The notes below the pieces were generated by a model. The model was given only the letters and a program-made list of their open reading frames with translations, was not told where the DNA came from and ran no database searches. From Leptospira harrisiae (GTDB lineage Bacteria; Spirochaetota; Leptospiria; Leptospirales; Leptospiraceae), in assembly GCF_002811945.1 (NCBI RefSeq), contig NZ_NPDX01000001.1:434001-498000 (forward strand): a DNA stretch of 64,000 bases, written 5' to 3'. Positions 1-8,197 of the stretch are shown here, one piece after another (position 1 is the stretch's first letter; each line of letters begins with the position of its first letter). The position numbers and the translations under genes are program-made.

Positions 1-2
1 TT

Positions 3-626
3 TCGGCAACTTACGTACATGCAGCCAAAGCCACAGCCGATAAATTTACAGAATTATCCGATTTTTTGAAAACTTCCAACTCACAAAAGTTATATGAATT
101 TGCTTCGATCATACTTTTGAAACGCAAACAATACAAGGTAATTTTATCAATTTACTCTGAGAACCAGGCGATGGCAAAAACCCCTTTGTTTATTGGAATT
201 TCTGAATTTAAAATTGGAGCCGATTCAGGTAAGGAATTTTTGAAAACCATTTTGGGAGAATCTGAAACAGAAAGATCTGACCAAGAAAAATCGGATGTAT
301 TGTATTTGATGGGTGTGTATTACCGCCAAACGGCAGAATATGATTTGTCAGCAAGATACTTTCGGATGAGTGGAAGTTTTGGATCCAAACCTAGAGCAGA
401 TTTAGAAACCACGAAATCTCTAGTTTTAAAAGGAAATGCGAAGGAGATATGTAATACATTTAAATTTGTTTCTTCTTCTAATGATGAAATCGAAACTCTT
501 TTGCATTTTTATTGTTCTCCTAATCCAAACAATACGTGGAAACAATTCGAACCGAGCATTCGCATTTTAGCCGAAAGAGATGGGAATGAATTTTTAACCT
601 TACTCTTTCCTGGGACAAACCAATGA
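3..626 (+). CDS. TPR-like repeat protein, 5' end outside window
   Basis: The reading frame is open to the left edge, so this is the C-terminal part of a longer protein; the TTG at 66 is not a convincing start because coding sequence continues upstream of it. The visible ~207 residues are mostly helical, with aromatic/small-residue spacing like tetratricopeptide repeats (for example around LYLMGVYYRQTAEYDLSARY). No catalytic motif is visible. Its stop overlaps the next gene's ATG by four bases (ATGA), so the two are translationally coupled. A scaffold or periplasmic repeat protein is likely; the exact role is unknown. Confidence 0.7.
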   Translation, partial: SATYVHAAKATADKFTELSDFLKTSNSQKLYEFASIILLKRKQYKVILSIYSENQAMAKTPLFIGISEFKIGADSGKEFLKTILGESETERSDQEKSDVLYLMGVYYRQTAEYDLSARYFRMSGSFGSKPRADLETTKSLVLKGNAKEICNTFKFVSSSNDEIETLLHFYCSPNPNNTWKQFEPSIRILAERDGNEFLTLLFPGTNQ

Positions 627-1084
627 AAATTAAATCTCATTCCATTGTCTTCGTTCTTAATTTTATTTTATTCTTCGTTTATCCTGTGTTTTCTAATTTT
701 TTAGTTACACCGGAACAAACTTTACGATTGGAACTTGTCGGATCTTCCAGGGACCAAATTCGTTTTTGCAAACAAAAACCAACCCAAGTTTTTGGTCGTA
801 ATCTTATAGCACCTTCAATGGCCTGCCAATTTTTACAAGAGTCGGAAATGAGTTTGGACCAGTTCTTTACAGAAGAATTAACAGAGACCGAAGAAACTCA
901 GTGGGCCTTCTATGATGGGGCGGGCAAACAATTGTTTCCAATTGTATCCTGGGACGGACAAGAACCTTTGTATTTGGTATCCATTGTCCGTTCCAAACGT
1001 GGCCAGTTCGGAGTGCAGTTGCAGAGAAAAAAAGATGGGGCCTATTTTTTCTATAGAACCAAGATTCAGAACTGGTTGATCTAA
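623..1084 (+). CDS. Putative secreted protein, function unknown
   Basis: A 153-residue protein with a clear N-terminal signal sequence: Lys residues 2 and 4, then a hydrophobic core to about residue 25 (FVLNFILFFVYPVFS). The mature part carries two Cys (near residues 49 and 68) that could pair in the periplasm. No known domain is recognised. The start overlaps the end of the upstream TPR-like gene by four bases, so both are probably one operon. It ends ten bases before the convergent DUF4345 gene. Confidence 0.75.
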   Translation: MKIKSHSIVFVLNFILFFVYPVFSNFLVTPEQTLRLELVGSSRDQIRFCKQKPTQVFGRNLIAPSMACQFLQESEMSLDQFFTEELTETEETQWAFYDGAGKQLFPIVSWDGQEPLYLVSIVRSKRGQFGVQLQRKKDGAYFFYRTKIQNWLI

Positions 1085-1093
1085 AGTTTTAGA

Positions 1094-1498
1094 TTACTTT
1101 GTAGTTAGTTCTTTTTGTCTCAAGAACTGTAAGATCCAAATGACTATCGGCAAACATAATTCTATAGCTACATAGGCATAGAGTCTGGATTCTGTCGGAA
1201 GTCCAACAGTAATCATGGAAATCACTCGACCTATACCAGATAAAAATATGGCAGCACCCATAATATAAACAAGATCACTTTGTTTACGAATGGTAATCGC
1301 CATCCATAAAGCGATAAGACTGGCACCTAGAAGGATCCCTGCCAAATAACGATATACATTGTCTGCATAAGGGGTTACGGCCGTCCCATCAGGAAATACG
1401 AGGGAGACACCTCGTATCAAATTGGTAATTCCACCGGAAAGCCCAATCAGAAACACAAGGACAAATAGGATCTGTAAGATTCTTTCTTTTTTGTTCAT
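1094..1498 (-). CDS. DUF4345-type four-helix membrane protein
   Basis: A 134-residue integral membrane protein with four predicted transmembrane segments (about 8-28, 48-68, 75-97, 107-126). The overall pattern, with a GILLGASLIALW-like second helix and an IGRVISM motif at the end of the third, resembles the DUF4345 family of small bacterial membrane proteins. No biochemical function is known for that family. It stands alone on the minus strand, convergent with the secreted-protein gene and next to the tRNA region. Confidence 0.7.
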   Translation of the reverse strand: MNKKERILQILFVLVFLIGLSGGITNLIRGVSLVFPDGTAVTPYADNVYRYLAGILLGASLIALWMAITIRKQSDLVYIMGAAIFLSGIGRVISMITVGLPTESRLYAYVAIELCLPIVIWILQFLRQKELTTK

Positions 1499-1552
1499 TT
1501 GAACCGTTTATTGCATTTTCTGATTCATAGAACAATCATTAAATAGTTGGTC

Positions 1553-1818
1553 CGCAGACAATACGGTTCTATTCGGATCCTTCGGTTTGTTGTTAGTTGG
1601 AGATTTTGTTTGTGGTTAAAGGACTTCTTAGTTTGGGCAGGGAAGGTTCGCCCACCCTTCGCTCCGCCATCCTGGCTACGCTCGCTCGGGCCCGTCGTCG
1701 ATCTTTTCCGCATCGTGCGGAAACTGCTCCCTATGGGTCGCAGACGATCTCCTCTATTCGAATCCTTCAATTGGTTGTTAGTTGGAGATTTTGTTTGTGG
1801 TTAAGGGACTTCTTTGTC

Positions 1819-1836
<18 letters not shown>
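1553..1836. repeat. Direct repeat duplicating the tRNA-Tyr 3' end, with GC-rich insert
   Basis: Two imperfect direct copies lie about 185 bases apart: 1553-1650 and 1739-1836. Both contain the same ~30-base core (TGTTAGTTGGAGATTTTGTT at 1591 and 1776) and both run into the 3' end of tRNA-Tyr (TGGGCAGGGAAGG at 1634 and 1819). Only the right copy continues into a whole tRNA, so the left one is a tRNA 3' fragment. Between them (about 1651-1738) is a segment clearly richer in G+C than its surroundings, with a perfect 8-bp hairpin (TTTCCGCA-TCG-TGCGGAAA, 1705-1723). The stretch 1499-1818 has no convincing gene. Confidence 0.75.
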
Positions 1837-1906
<70 letters not shown>

Positions 1907-1912
1907 GTTGCA

Positions 1913-1988
1913 TGGAGCCGCCTGAGGGATTTGAACCTCCGACCGGCTGTTTACAAAACAGCTGCTCTACCACTGAGCTAAGGCGGCA
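1913..1988 (-). tRNA. tRNA-Thr (TGT)
   Basis: On the minus strand the acceptor GCCGCCT pairs with AGGCGGC, with discriminator T and an encoded CCA (1913-1915). The D-arm is TAGCTCAGTGGTAGAGCA, the anticodon arm GCTGT-TTTGTAA-ACAGC gives anticodon TGT (Thr, ACN codons), and the T-arm GGAGGTTCAAATCCC is standard. Length is 76 bases including CCA. It precedes tRNA-Tyr on the same strand. Confidence 0.93.
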
Positions 1989-2071
1989 TGCATATCCAAT
2001 TTTTGTGAAAAGCTGTTAAGGTCAAATAAAAATTCTTTGAGTGGAAATGGTTTCTTTCAGAATGACAGGAG

Positions 2072-2461
2072 ATGGCACTGTTTTGGGTCAATTCTCTGAT
2101 GACTATTTCCATAATTGGATTTTATTTGGGGTATTTTTTTCGAAAGAGAGACCAAAAACGACATAGGTTGTTCAATTCGCTTGGAATTTTGGCAAATCTT
2201 ACTGCAGCTGTTTATCTTTTGAGTATGAAATATCTGTTAGGTGGCGTAACCATCCACCATATTTATCCAACGGCACCAGAAATGATCATTCACATCCACA
2301 GGTTTTTTGCAGCTATTGCCCTCGTTCTTATGTTATGTATGGGATATTTGGGGTGGAAAAGAAAACGGAACTTACATGTAAAATTGCATTACATCTTTTT
2401 GCCATTGTACACGATTGTTTATATCTCCGGTCTGTTTTTATTTCAATCAAAACCGCTTTAA
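2072..2461 (+). CDS. Small four-helix membrane protein
   Basis: A 129-residue polytopic protein with four hydrophobic segments (about 5-22, 35-52, 75-93, 103-123). Several His residues sit near the membrane faces (HHIYP, IHIHRFF, LHVKLHYIF), an arrangement seen in small haem- or copper-associated membrane families such as DUF420, but I cannot assign it firmly. ATG at 2072 has a purine-rich ribosome site (ACAGGAG) just upstream. The stop is nine bases before the preferred transketolase start, so the two are probably one operon. Confidence 0.7.
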   Translation: MALFWVNSLMTISIIGFYLGYFFRKRDQKRHRLFNSLGILANLTAAVYLLSMKYLLGGVTIHHIYPTAPEMIIHIHRFFAAIALVLMLCMGYLGWKRKRNLHVKLHYIFLPLYTIVYISGLFLFQSKPL

Positions 2462-2470
2462 GGAATGTTC

Positions 2471-3283
2471 ATGGAAAAAATTGAAGTCGCTAAGAAATTT
2501 GCAAAAGATATCCGAATCCAAGTCATCAAAATGGTGACTGCTGCCAACTCTGGTCACCCAGGCGGTCCACTTGGTCTTGCTGATATCTATGCTGCACTCT
2601 ATACTTCTATTTTAAACCATGATCCAAAAAATCCAGAATGGCCAGAAAGAGACCGACTCATTCTTTCAAACGGCCACGTTTGTGCCGTACGTTATGCATC
2701 TATGGGGCTTTCTGGTTATTTCCCTGTAGAGGATCTACTTACATTTCGTAATATCAATTCATATCTGCAAGGACACCCTTCCACTCGTTATATGAAGGGA
2801 ATCGAATCAAGTTCTGGTTCCCTTGGACAAGGTCTTTCAGTATCAGTGGGACTTGCTCTAGGTGCAAAATTAAAAAAAGAGACATATAAAATTTATACAT
2901 GTATTTCTGACGGTGAATGTGGAGAAGGAATGACTTGGGAAGCAGCACAATCTGCTGTTCACTTCAAAACAGACAATCTAATTGCTTTTATGGATCGTAA
3001 CTACATCCAAATTGATGGTAATACAGAAGAAGTAATGAAGTTAGAACCATTAGATAAAAAGTTTGAAATGTTTGGTTGGAACGTAATCAATGCAGACGGA
3101 CATAATATGGAAGAGATTTTTGCTGCATTTGCAAAGGCAAAACAACATACTGGTGGACCAACTCTCATTGTGTTTAGAACTATTTTAGGAAAAGGTGTTT
3201 CTTATATGGAAAACAATCCTAAATGGCATGGAACTCCTCCGAACAAAGAACAAGAAGCACAAGCTCTTGCGGAATTAGTATAA
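2471..3283 (+). CDS. Transketolase, N-terminal (TPP pyrophosphate-binding) subunit
   Basis: This is the thiamine diphosphate-binding half of a split transketolase of the pentose phosphate pathway (transfer of two-carbon ketol units). Visible motifs are [13 protein letters not shown], the substrate/TPP His in [17 protein letters not shown], the TPP-Mg motif GDGEC-type ([14 protein letters not shown]) with later DRN, and HG(T/I) near the C-terminus. The 270-residue length fits the N-terminal subunit of two-gene transketolases; the pyrimidine-binding C-terminal subunit is not in this window. An ATG also exists at 2465, but the AAGGA ribosome site touches it, so ATG 2471 with about six bases of spacing is preferred. 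Confidence 0.92.
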   Translation: MEKIEVAKKFAKDIRIQVIKMVTAANSGHPGGPLGLADIYAALYTSILNHDPKNPEWPERDRLILSNGHVCAVRYASMGLSGYFPVEDLLTFRNINSYLQGHPSTRYMKGIESSSGSLGQGLSVSVGLALGAKLKKETYKIYTCISDGECGEGMTWEAAQSAVHFKTDNLIAFMDRNYIQIDGNTEEVMKLEPLDKKFEMFGWNVINADGHNMEEIFAAFAKAKQHTGGPTLIVFRTILGKGVSYMENNPKWHGTPPNKEQEAQALAELV

Positions 3284-3331
3284 ACTTTCAGATTCGATTG
3301 ACATTTTTGTTTTTATATAGATAGTTTTTCT

Positions 3332-4225
3332 ATGGGACAAACTTCCTTTCCTGATTTTTATCCGGATGATATCACTCGTTTATTGTATGATTGGGAAATT
3401 GCACCGCCTGAGAAAAAACGTTTTTTATTAAAACTCATTGCATCGCGTGTTCCTTGGCAGATTCAAGTAGAGTCTGCTTTGGAAGAAGTTAAAGATCCTT
3501 ACCTTCGAGTACAAGCTCGTAGTTTAAAATCAGAAATCACTCGCCATAGACTTCGTCATTCTTTCTTCAAACTCACGTTACGTGGGAATACAAATCATTA
3601 TAAAGATTTAGAAGAGATGTGTGTCCAACTTTCTAGTATAGGTTTCCCTGACCAAAACTATGCAGAGATCAAACATGAATTAGATCGTATAGCTCTTCGA
3701 GTTTCCGAATTGTACGATGATCATTCAGGATATTTGACAGATGAATTAAAAGTACAAATCCTTTGCCAAGTTTTATTCCAAGAAGAAGGATTTGTTGGGA
3801 ATATCCAGAACTATAATGATCCAGGAAATTCTTATTTATTCCAAGTGATCAAAAGCAAATTGGGGATTCCAATTTCTCTCTCCGTGGTATATTTGTTAGT
3901 TGGTCAGAGATTGGGGTTGCCACTTTATGGAACTAATTTGCCACTTCATTTTCTTTTACAATACGAATCGGAAGGTTATTTTACTTATATTGATCCATTT
4001 CATGGTGGAGTGTTATTAGATAAGTTCACTTGTGAAAAATTTTTAGAAGCAAATGGATATTCCAATTCTCCTAAGTATTTCACAAAAGCATCAACATTAT
4101 CGATGATCAAACGTATGTGCCGAAATCTTATCCATATTTACCGCGACAATCAAACGAAAGAAATGGAAAATACCATTAAGGATCACCTGCAGATTCTAGA
4201 AAGCCGATCCACTCATGTGGAATAA
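3332..4225 (+). CDS. SirB1-family transglutaminase-like protein
   Basis: A 297-residue soluble protein. The central-to-C-terminal region (about residues 90-250) matches the SirB1/transglutaminase-like family: the signature includes YLFQVIKSKLGIPISLSVVY, VGQRLGLPLYGTNLPLHFLL and YIDPFHGG. The usual catalytic Cys position in true transglutaminases is not obvious, so it may be non-enzymatic. The N-terminal ~85 residues are helical and may be HEAT-like. It ends three bases before the prenyl synthase gene, suggesting cotranscription. The family's function is unknown. Confidence 0.8.
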   Translation: MGQTSFPDFYPDDITRLLYDWEIAPPEKKRFLLKLIASRVPWQIQVESALEEVKDPYLRVQARSLKSEITRHRLRHSFFKLTLRGNTNHYKDLEEMCVQLSSIGFPDQNYAEIKHELDRIALRVSELYDDHSGYLTDELKVQILCQVLFQEEGFVGNIQNYNDPGNSYLFQVIKSKLGIPISLSVVYLLVGQRLGLPLYGTNLPLHFLLQYESEGYFTYIDPFHGGVLLDKFTCEKFLEANGYSNSPKYFTKASTLSMIKRMCRNLIHIYRDNQTKEMENTIKDHLQILESRSTHVE

Positions 4226-4228
4226 CGA

Positions 4229-5182
4229 ATGAAATCGAATCTTCGTATCCAATCTATATTAGCTAAGTTTGATAAAAATTTAGATGGAATCATCAAAGAA
4301 GATATTCCCGTTCTTAAAAAAATTAAAAAACATGTCATCACTTCTGGTGGAAAACGGATTCGTCCCTTTTCACATTATCTATTTTGTCAGTTTTTAAATG
4401 TAAAAGATACAAGTTGGCTTGATGTAGGAAGTGTAGCTGAGCTCATTCACGCAGCAAGTTTACTTCACGATGACGTCGTTGACAATGCGCCCATTCGTCG
4501 AGGGAAACCAACGATTGGTACATTGTTTGGAAACAAAACTGCCATTCTTGCTGGCGACTACTTGTTAGCCTGTGGAATCAGTCGACTCAACTCAATTGGT
4601 AATCCCGAGCTAATGGAAATATTTTCCCAAGTGTTAAAGGATCTTTCTGTGAGTGAACTTTTGCAAATGGAATGGGAAAAAAATCCGAAGATCACTTTGA
4701 AAGTTTATGATTCCATTATTTATGGGAAAACTGCTTCTTTATTTGGAGTTTGTACTGAATCCGCAGCCATTCTTGCTGGTAAGTCAAAAAAAGAAAGGGC
4801 AACTATCCGTGATTTTGGTGTTAGACTTGGAAAACTTTTTCAAAAGAAAGATGATTGTTTAGATTATTTTACAGATTCTAACGTGAGTGGAAAAGAATTT
4901 CTAAAAGATTTTAAAAATGGACTTTATACTTATCCGATTCTTGTTTTGAGAGAAAGTTTGAATCTCTTAGAAAAAAGAAAGTTGGAATCTGTTTTTAAAA
5001 AAGAAGAAAGGACTACTGCCGACGAAACTTATGTTCTTGGACTCATGGAATCGAAAAAGATTTCTGAAAAGCTTCACAAAGAGTTAAGTGCGGAAAAAAA
5101 ATACCTTCTCAGTTTTTTGAATCAATTTTCAAATAGCGCAGAACGCCAGTTATTTGTTGAACAATTGGATCGCCTGACTTAA
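4229..5182 (+). CDS. Polyprenyl diphosphate synthase (trans-type)
   Basis: A trans-isoprenyl diphosphate synthase that condenses isopentenyl diphosphate onto an allylic primer. The sequence shows GGKRIRP near residue 40, the first aspartate-rich motif HDDVVDNAPIRRGKP, and the second, KKDDCLDYF. Small residues before the first motif (HAASLL) suggest a medium or long product such as the menaquinone side chain rather than farnesyl diphosphate, but chain length cannot be read reliably. The second motif has KK in place of the common QxxD lead-in. The stop overlaps the convergent kinase gene by four bases. Confidence 0.87.
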   Translation: MKSNLRIQSILAKFDKNLDGIIKEDIPVLKKIKKHVITSGGKRIRPFSHYLFCQFLNVKDTSWLDVGSVAELIHAASLLHDDVVDNAPIRRGKPTIGTLFGNKTAILAGDYLLACGISRLNSIGNPELMEIFSQVLKDLSVSELLQMEWEKNPKITLKVYDSIIYGKTASLFGVCTESAAILAGKSKKERATIRDFGVRLGKLFQKKDDCLDYFTDSNVSGKEFLKDFKNGLYTYPILVLRESLNLLEKRKLESVFKKEERTTADETYVLGLMESKKISEKLHKELSAEKKYLLSFLNQFSNSAERQLFVEQLDRLT

Positions 5183-7383
5183 GTTTCTTCTACAAACGGT
5201 TCATTCGGATCGATGAATTCGATCACAGGCAACAAAACCGAAAAACAAGTTCTACCCGGTTCGGATTCAATATAAATGTTCCCTTTGTGTTTTTCTATAA
5301 TAGACTTTGTGATTCCAAGCCCCATCCCAGTTCCTTCTCCATGGTTTTTGGTAGTAAAGAATGGATCAAAAATTTTGTTTTGAATCTCCAATGGAACTCC
5401 TGGGCCATTGTCAACAACCTTGATCTCTACCTTGTTTCCTTTTTGTTCAGTAGTAATCATTAGATTTCCTTTTTGGTCCATGGCTTCTAATCCATTCAAA
5501 ATCAAATTAGTCCATACTCGAATGAGATCTTCGGGCCAACCAAGAATGGTGGCATCAGTCAAAAATGTTTTTTTTAAAGAAACTTTTCCTCTCATTTTGT
5601 ATTGGTAAATGGTAAGTACTGTTTCTATATTTTCAAGGAGAGTAAAAATTCTTCTTTCTTCGACCTTTGTGACTCGGGAAAAGTTTTTAAGTGCCAAAAT
5701 GATTTTGGAAGATCGATCCACTGCAATTTGAATGATGGATAAGTGAAGTTTAAAATTTTTTTCTTCTAAGATGAGATGAGAGAGTTTGTCTTGGCCTAAT
5801 TTAAGTAAATTTATTTCTTCATCATACAACTTTGTAATCCCTACATCCAAAAATCTTTCCAGAATGGCATCTTCAAATTCCAATCCATTCTCCTTAAAAA
5901 TCTGCTTCAGGTTTGCTTTTTTATCTTTTCTTTCAGTATAACTTGCAACAAGTCCAAAGTCAGATTGAAAACTTAATAGTTGTTTCATCGTTTTGATTTC
6001 TTGCGGTGTGAGAGATGAATAAATGTTTTCTTTTGATCCTAAATTTTTGATTTCATTGTTTTTTGATTCTATTAATGTTTCGATGGATGCTTTGATTGCA
6101 CTTAATGGATTATTGATTTCGTGTGCAACCCCTGCGACAAGTTTCCCCAATTCGGACATTTTTTCTGAAAACACAAGTTTACTTTCGGTATGACTGATTT
6201 GGAGTAAGGCCTTCTCTAGTTCTTCTTTTTGTTTTTGGATTTCTTTTGTGCGTTCCAAAACCATTGATTCAAGTTCTGCGTTTTCCTTGGTGACTGATTC
6301 TTCTTTTTTGATTCGGGTTTGGATTTGAAACTTTGAAATAGCAATTGTAAAAATTGTCATTTGGAGAGCTGCTCCAATTTCGTTAGCAGAACTTAAAAAA
6401 GGATAAGATGGCAAAATACCCAAATTTGTAAAAATAAGAAGGCTTGTGCTAACTTGCCGAACAAAAAATGCGTAAAACAGCGCATTTGCATTTTCTTTCT
6501 TTTTGATTAAGCTATAGATCGCATAACCAAATGTAAGCGATGTTAAAATCAAATTATTTGAATATATAAATCGAAAATAGAGTTGTAAGTCTATAAAAAC
6601 AACCAAAATGGACGCCAACATAAAAATTGCATAGGATACAAAATATTTATCTGCATTTGGATATTTTTCTTTTATCTTCAAAAACTCTCTTAAAAAAATG
6701 ACAAGGCCAAATGGAGTGAGTGAAATGAGACCTGGAATGTATCGATAAAACCATTCATAGTTACTGGCACCATATTCATATAGTAGTCCCGATCTTAAGG
6801 TATTGGTAAAAAGAATCGAAAGAGTAGCAAATGTAAGTAACAAATATACTTTTTCTCTTAACAAGACAAACTGCATTGCAGATAAAAGACATACTAAAAT
6901 ACAAAGTCCTAAATGAAATCCCTGCCATAAGGAAATGGATTTGGTATATTGTAACAAATTTGCTTCGCTACGAATTTGAAAATTGATTCGGTGAGGATCA
7001 TCAGAATGGATTCTAAATCGGTAAGTTCCTTTTTCTTTTGCAGGTAATACAAACCCACCTGTAAACAATACATCCGGATTTTTTTTTCGTAGCAAACCGG
7101 TTTGTAATTCTGAAACCAATCGACCTTCTTGAAAAAACCATACATCCAATTCCGAAATCATTCCATTTTCAAAATGAAAATATTGCGGAGTATTTTTTTC
7201 GATTTGGATTTGGTAATAGTGGTCGTCTTTCGTAAAACCGAAATAAAAGTGATGGTTGTAATCTTTAGGCGAAAGTTCGGAAAGTTTTGTTTGGGGATTT
7301 GTTCCTAAATGCCAAAGACCAGGATTCCCTTCCGCCCAAAGCGAGAGAGGAAGGAAACAAAGGCAAAAAAGAAATCGATACAA
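5179..7383 (-). CDS. 7TM-DISM sensor histidine kinase
   Basis: A 734-residue membrane sensor kinase. It has a signal peptide (1-17), a periplasmic 7TMR-DISMED2-like domain (about 20-140), seven membrane helices (about 150-355), a coiled coil (about 360-405) and a transmitter. The phospho-accepting His is H421 in VAGVAHEINNP. The ATPase has the N box (VWTNLILNGLEAM, ~623-635), G1 box (DNGPGVP, ~658) and G2 box (GTGMGLG, ~684). The second dimerisation helix (AVDRSSKIILALKNFSR, ~554) lies over 100 residues after the H box, a large insertion. No response regulator is adjacent. Ligand unknown. Confidence 0.9.
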   Translation of the reverse strand: MYRFLFCLCFLPLSLWAEGNPGLWHLGTNPQTKLSELSPKDYNHHFYFGFTKDDHYYQIQIEKNTPQYFHFENGMISELDVWFFQEGRLVSELQTGLLRKKNPDVLFTGGFVLPAKEKGTYRFRIHSDDPHRINFQIRSEANLLQYTKSISLWQGFHLGLCILVCLLSAMQFVLLREKVYLLLTFATLSILFTNTLRSGLLYEYGASNYEWFYRYIPGLISLTPFGLVIFLREFLKIKEKYPNADKYFVSYAIFMLASILVVFIDLQLYFRFIYSNNLILTSLTFGYAIYSLIKKKENANALFYAFFVRQVSTSLLIFTNLGILPSYPFLSSANEIGAALQMTIFTIAISKFQIQTRIKKEESVTKENAELESMVLERTKEIQKQKEELEKALLQISHTESKLVFSEKMSELGKLVAGVAHEINNPLSAIKASIETLIESKNNEIKNLGSKENIYSSLTPQEIKTMKQLLSFQSDFGLVASYTERKDKKANLKQIFKENGLEFEDAILERFLDVGITKLYDEEINLLKLGQDKLSHLILEEKNFKLHLSIIQIAVDRSSKIILALKNFSRVTKVEERRIFTLLENIETVLTIYQYKMRGKVSLKKTFLTDATILGWPEDLIRVWTNLILNGLEAMDQKGNLMITTEQKGNKVEIKVVDNGPGVPLEIQNKIFDPFFTTKNHGEGTGMGLGITKSIIEKHKGNIYIESEPGRTCFSVLLPVIEFIDPNEPFVEET

Positions 7384-7407
7384 TCGTTAAAGTCTGTTTT
7401 GTTATGT

Positions 7408-8109
7408 TTATTGTGGAACGATGTTTGGTGCATTACATTTGATGGTTCCGCGAATGATCACGGCCTTTGCATCTGTGCTTGTATTTTGCACCAAACAAGT
7501 CTTATTGTCCGATGTAAAACATTGCGTTGTGGATGTTCCTGATGTACAATTAACACTATCTAATGTATTACAAGAGTTTAGTATGGAAGTGGAAGCCGCA
7601 GTGGAGCTGTACGTTCCATTTAGTGTGATTTCTAAGTTAAAGAAAGAAATCTGTTGGGCACTTTGGAGTGCAGTGTCAATATTGATCCCTTGGTTAAACC
7701 ATTCAACAGTACCTTGTGTCCCTTGGACAGTTTTGCCGAAAGCACCACCAGCAAGAACAAAGCCTTGTTGTGGATCAATTTTTCCTTGGATTTGTGTGCT
7801 GTCATAAGTAAAACGAAGGTTTAGTGTTTCCTTTGTTTTGAAGACGAGCTGAGAAATAACGGTAAAACGTGTGTTGTTCGTAGTAGAGGTTGATCCTGTG
7901 GTTCCGGTAGTGGTTCCTGTAGTAGTAGTGGATGTTGCTGGAGTGGCTTGTCCGCAACTAGTCGTGATATCGCTATCCACTTCCCCTAAAAAGTAGAGGC
8001 CAGGCTCTCCATCGGCAAGCATCGACAATTCTGCTTTGTTTTCGTTTTTTAGACCGCATGCGGCAAAAACGGAGGAAAATACCAAAAGGATAACAATCGA
8101 TCGAAACAT
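7408..8109 (-). CDS. Putative lipoprotein with Thr/Ser-rich linker
   Basis: The N-terminus (MFRSIVILLVFSSVFAAC) is a lipoprotein signal with lipobox VFAAC. A low-complexity Thr/Gly/Ser linker follows near mature residues 60-80, then a domain with about eight predicted strands and several Cys (CNTLDSVNC, QCF, TCL) that may form disulfides. ATG at 8109 is preferred over the upstream TTG at 8118 because it places the basic residue directly before the hydrophobic core. No family is recognised. It is 24 bases upstream of the kinase gene on the same strand, so they may form an operon in which this lipoprotein is a sensor partner (inference). Confidence 0.75.
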   Translation of the reverse strand: MFRSIVILLVFSSVFAACGLKNENKAELSMLADGEPGLYFLGEVDSDITTSCGQATPATSTTTTGTTTGTTGSTSTTNNTRFTVISQLVFKTKETLNLRFTYDSTQIQGKIDPQQGFVLAGGAFGKTVQGTQGTVEWFNQGINIDTALQSAQQISFFNLEITLNGTYSSTAASTSILNSCNTLDSVNCTSGTSTTQCFTSDNKTCLVQNTSTDAKAVIIRGTIKCNAPNIVPQ

Positions 8110-8197
8110 ACCATCCAATCGTCACAGGAATTCATTCCCTGGTCAAGAGGATTCAGAATTTCCTTGGGAAATTTAGGCGAAAATACAATCTTGCCCT

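Noticed and set aside
7421..7807. 128-residue frame opposite the Thr-rich lipoprotein
   Set aside because: The minus-strand frame has a lipobox and a plausible operon position; the plus frame has neither.
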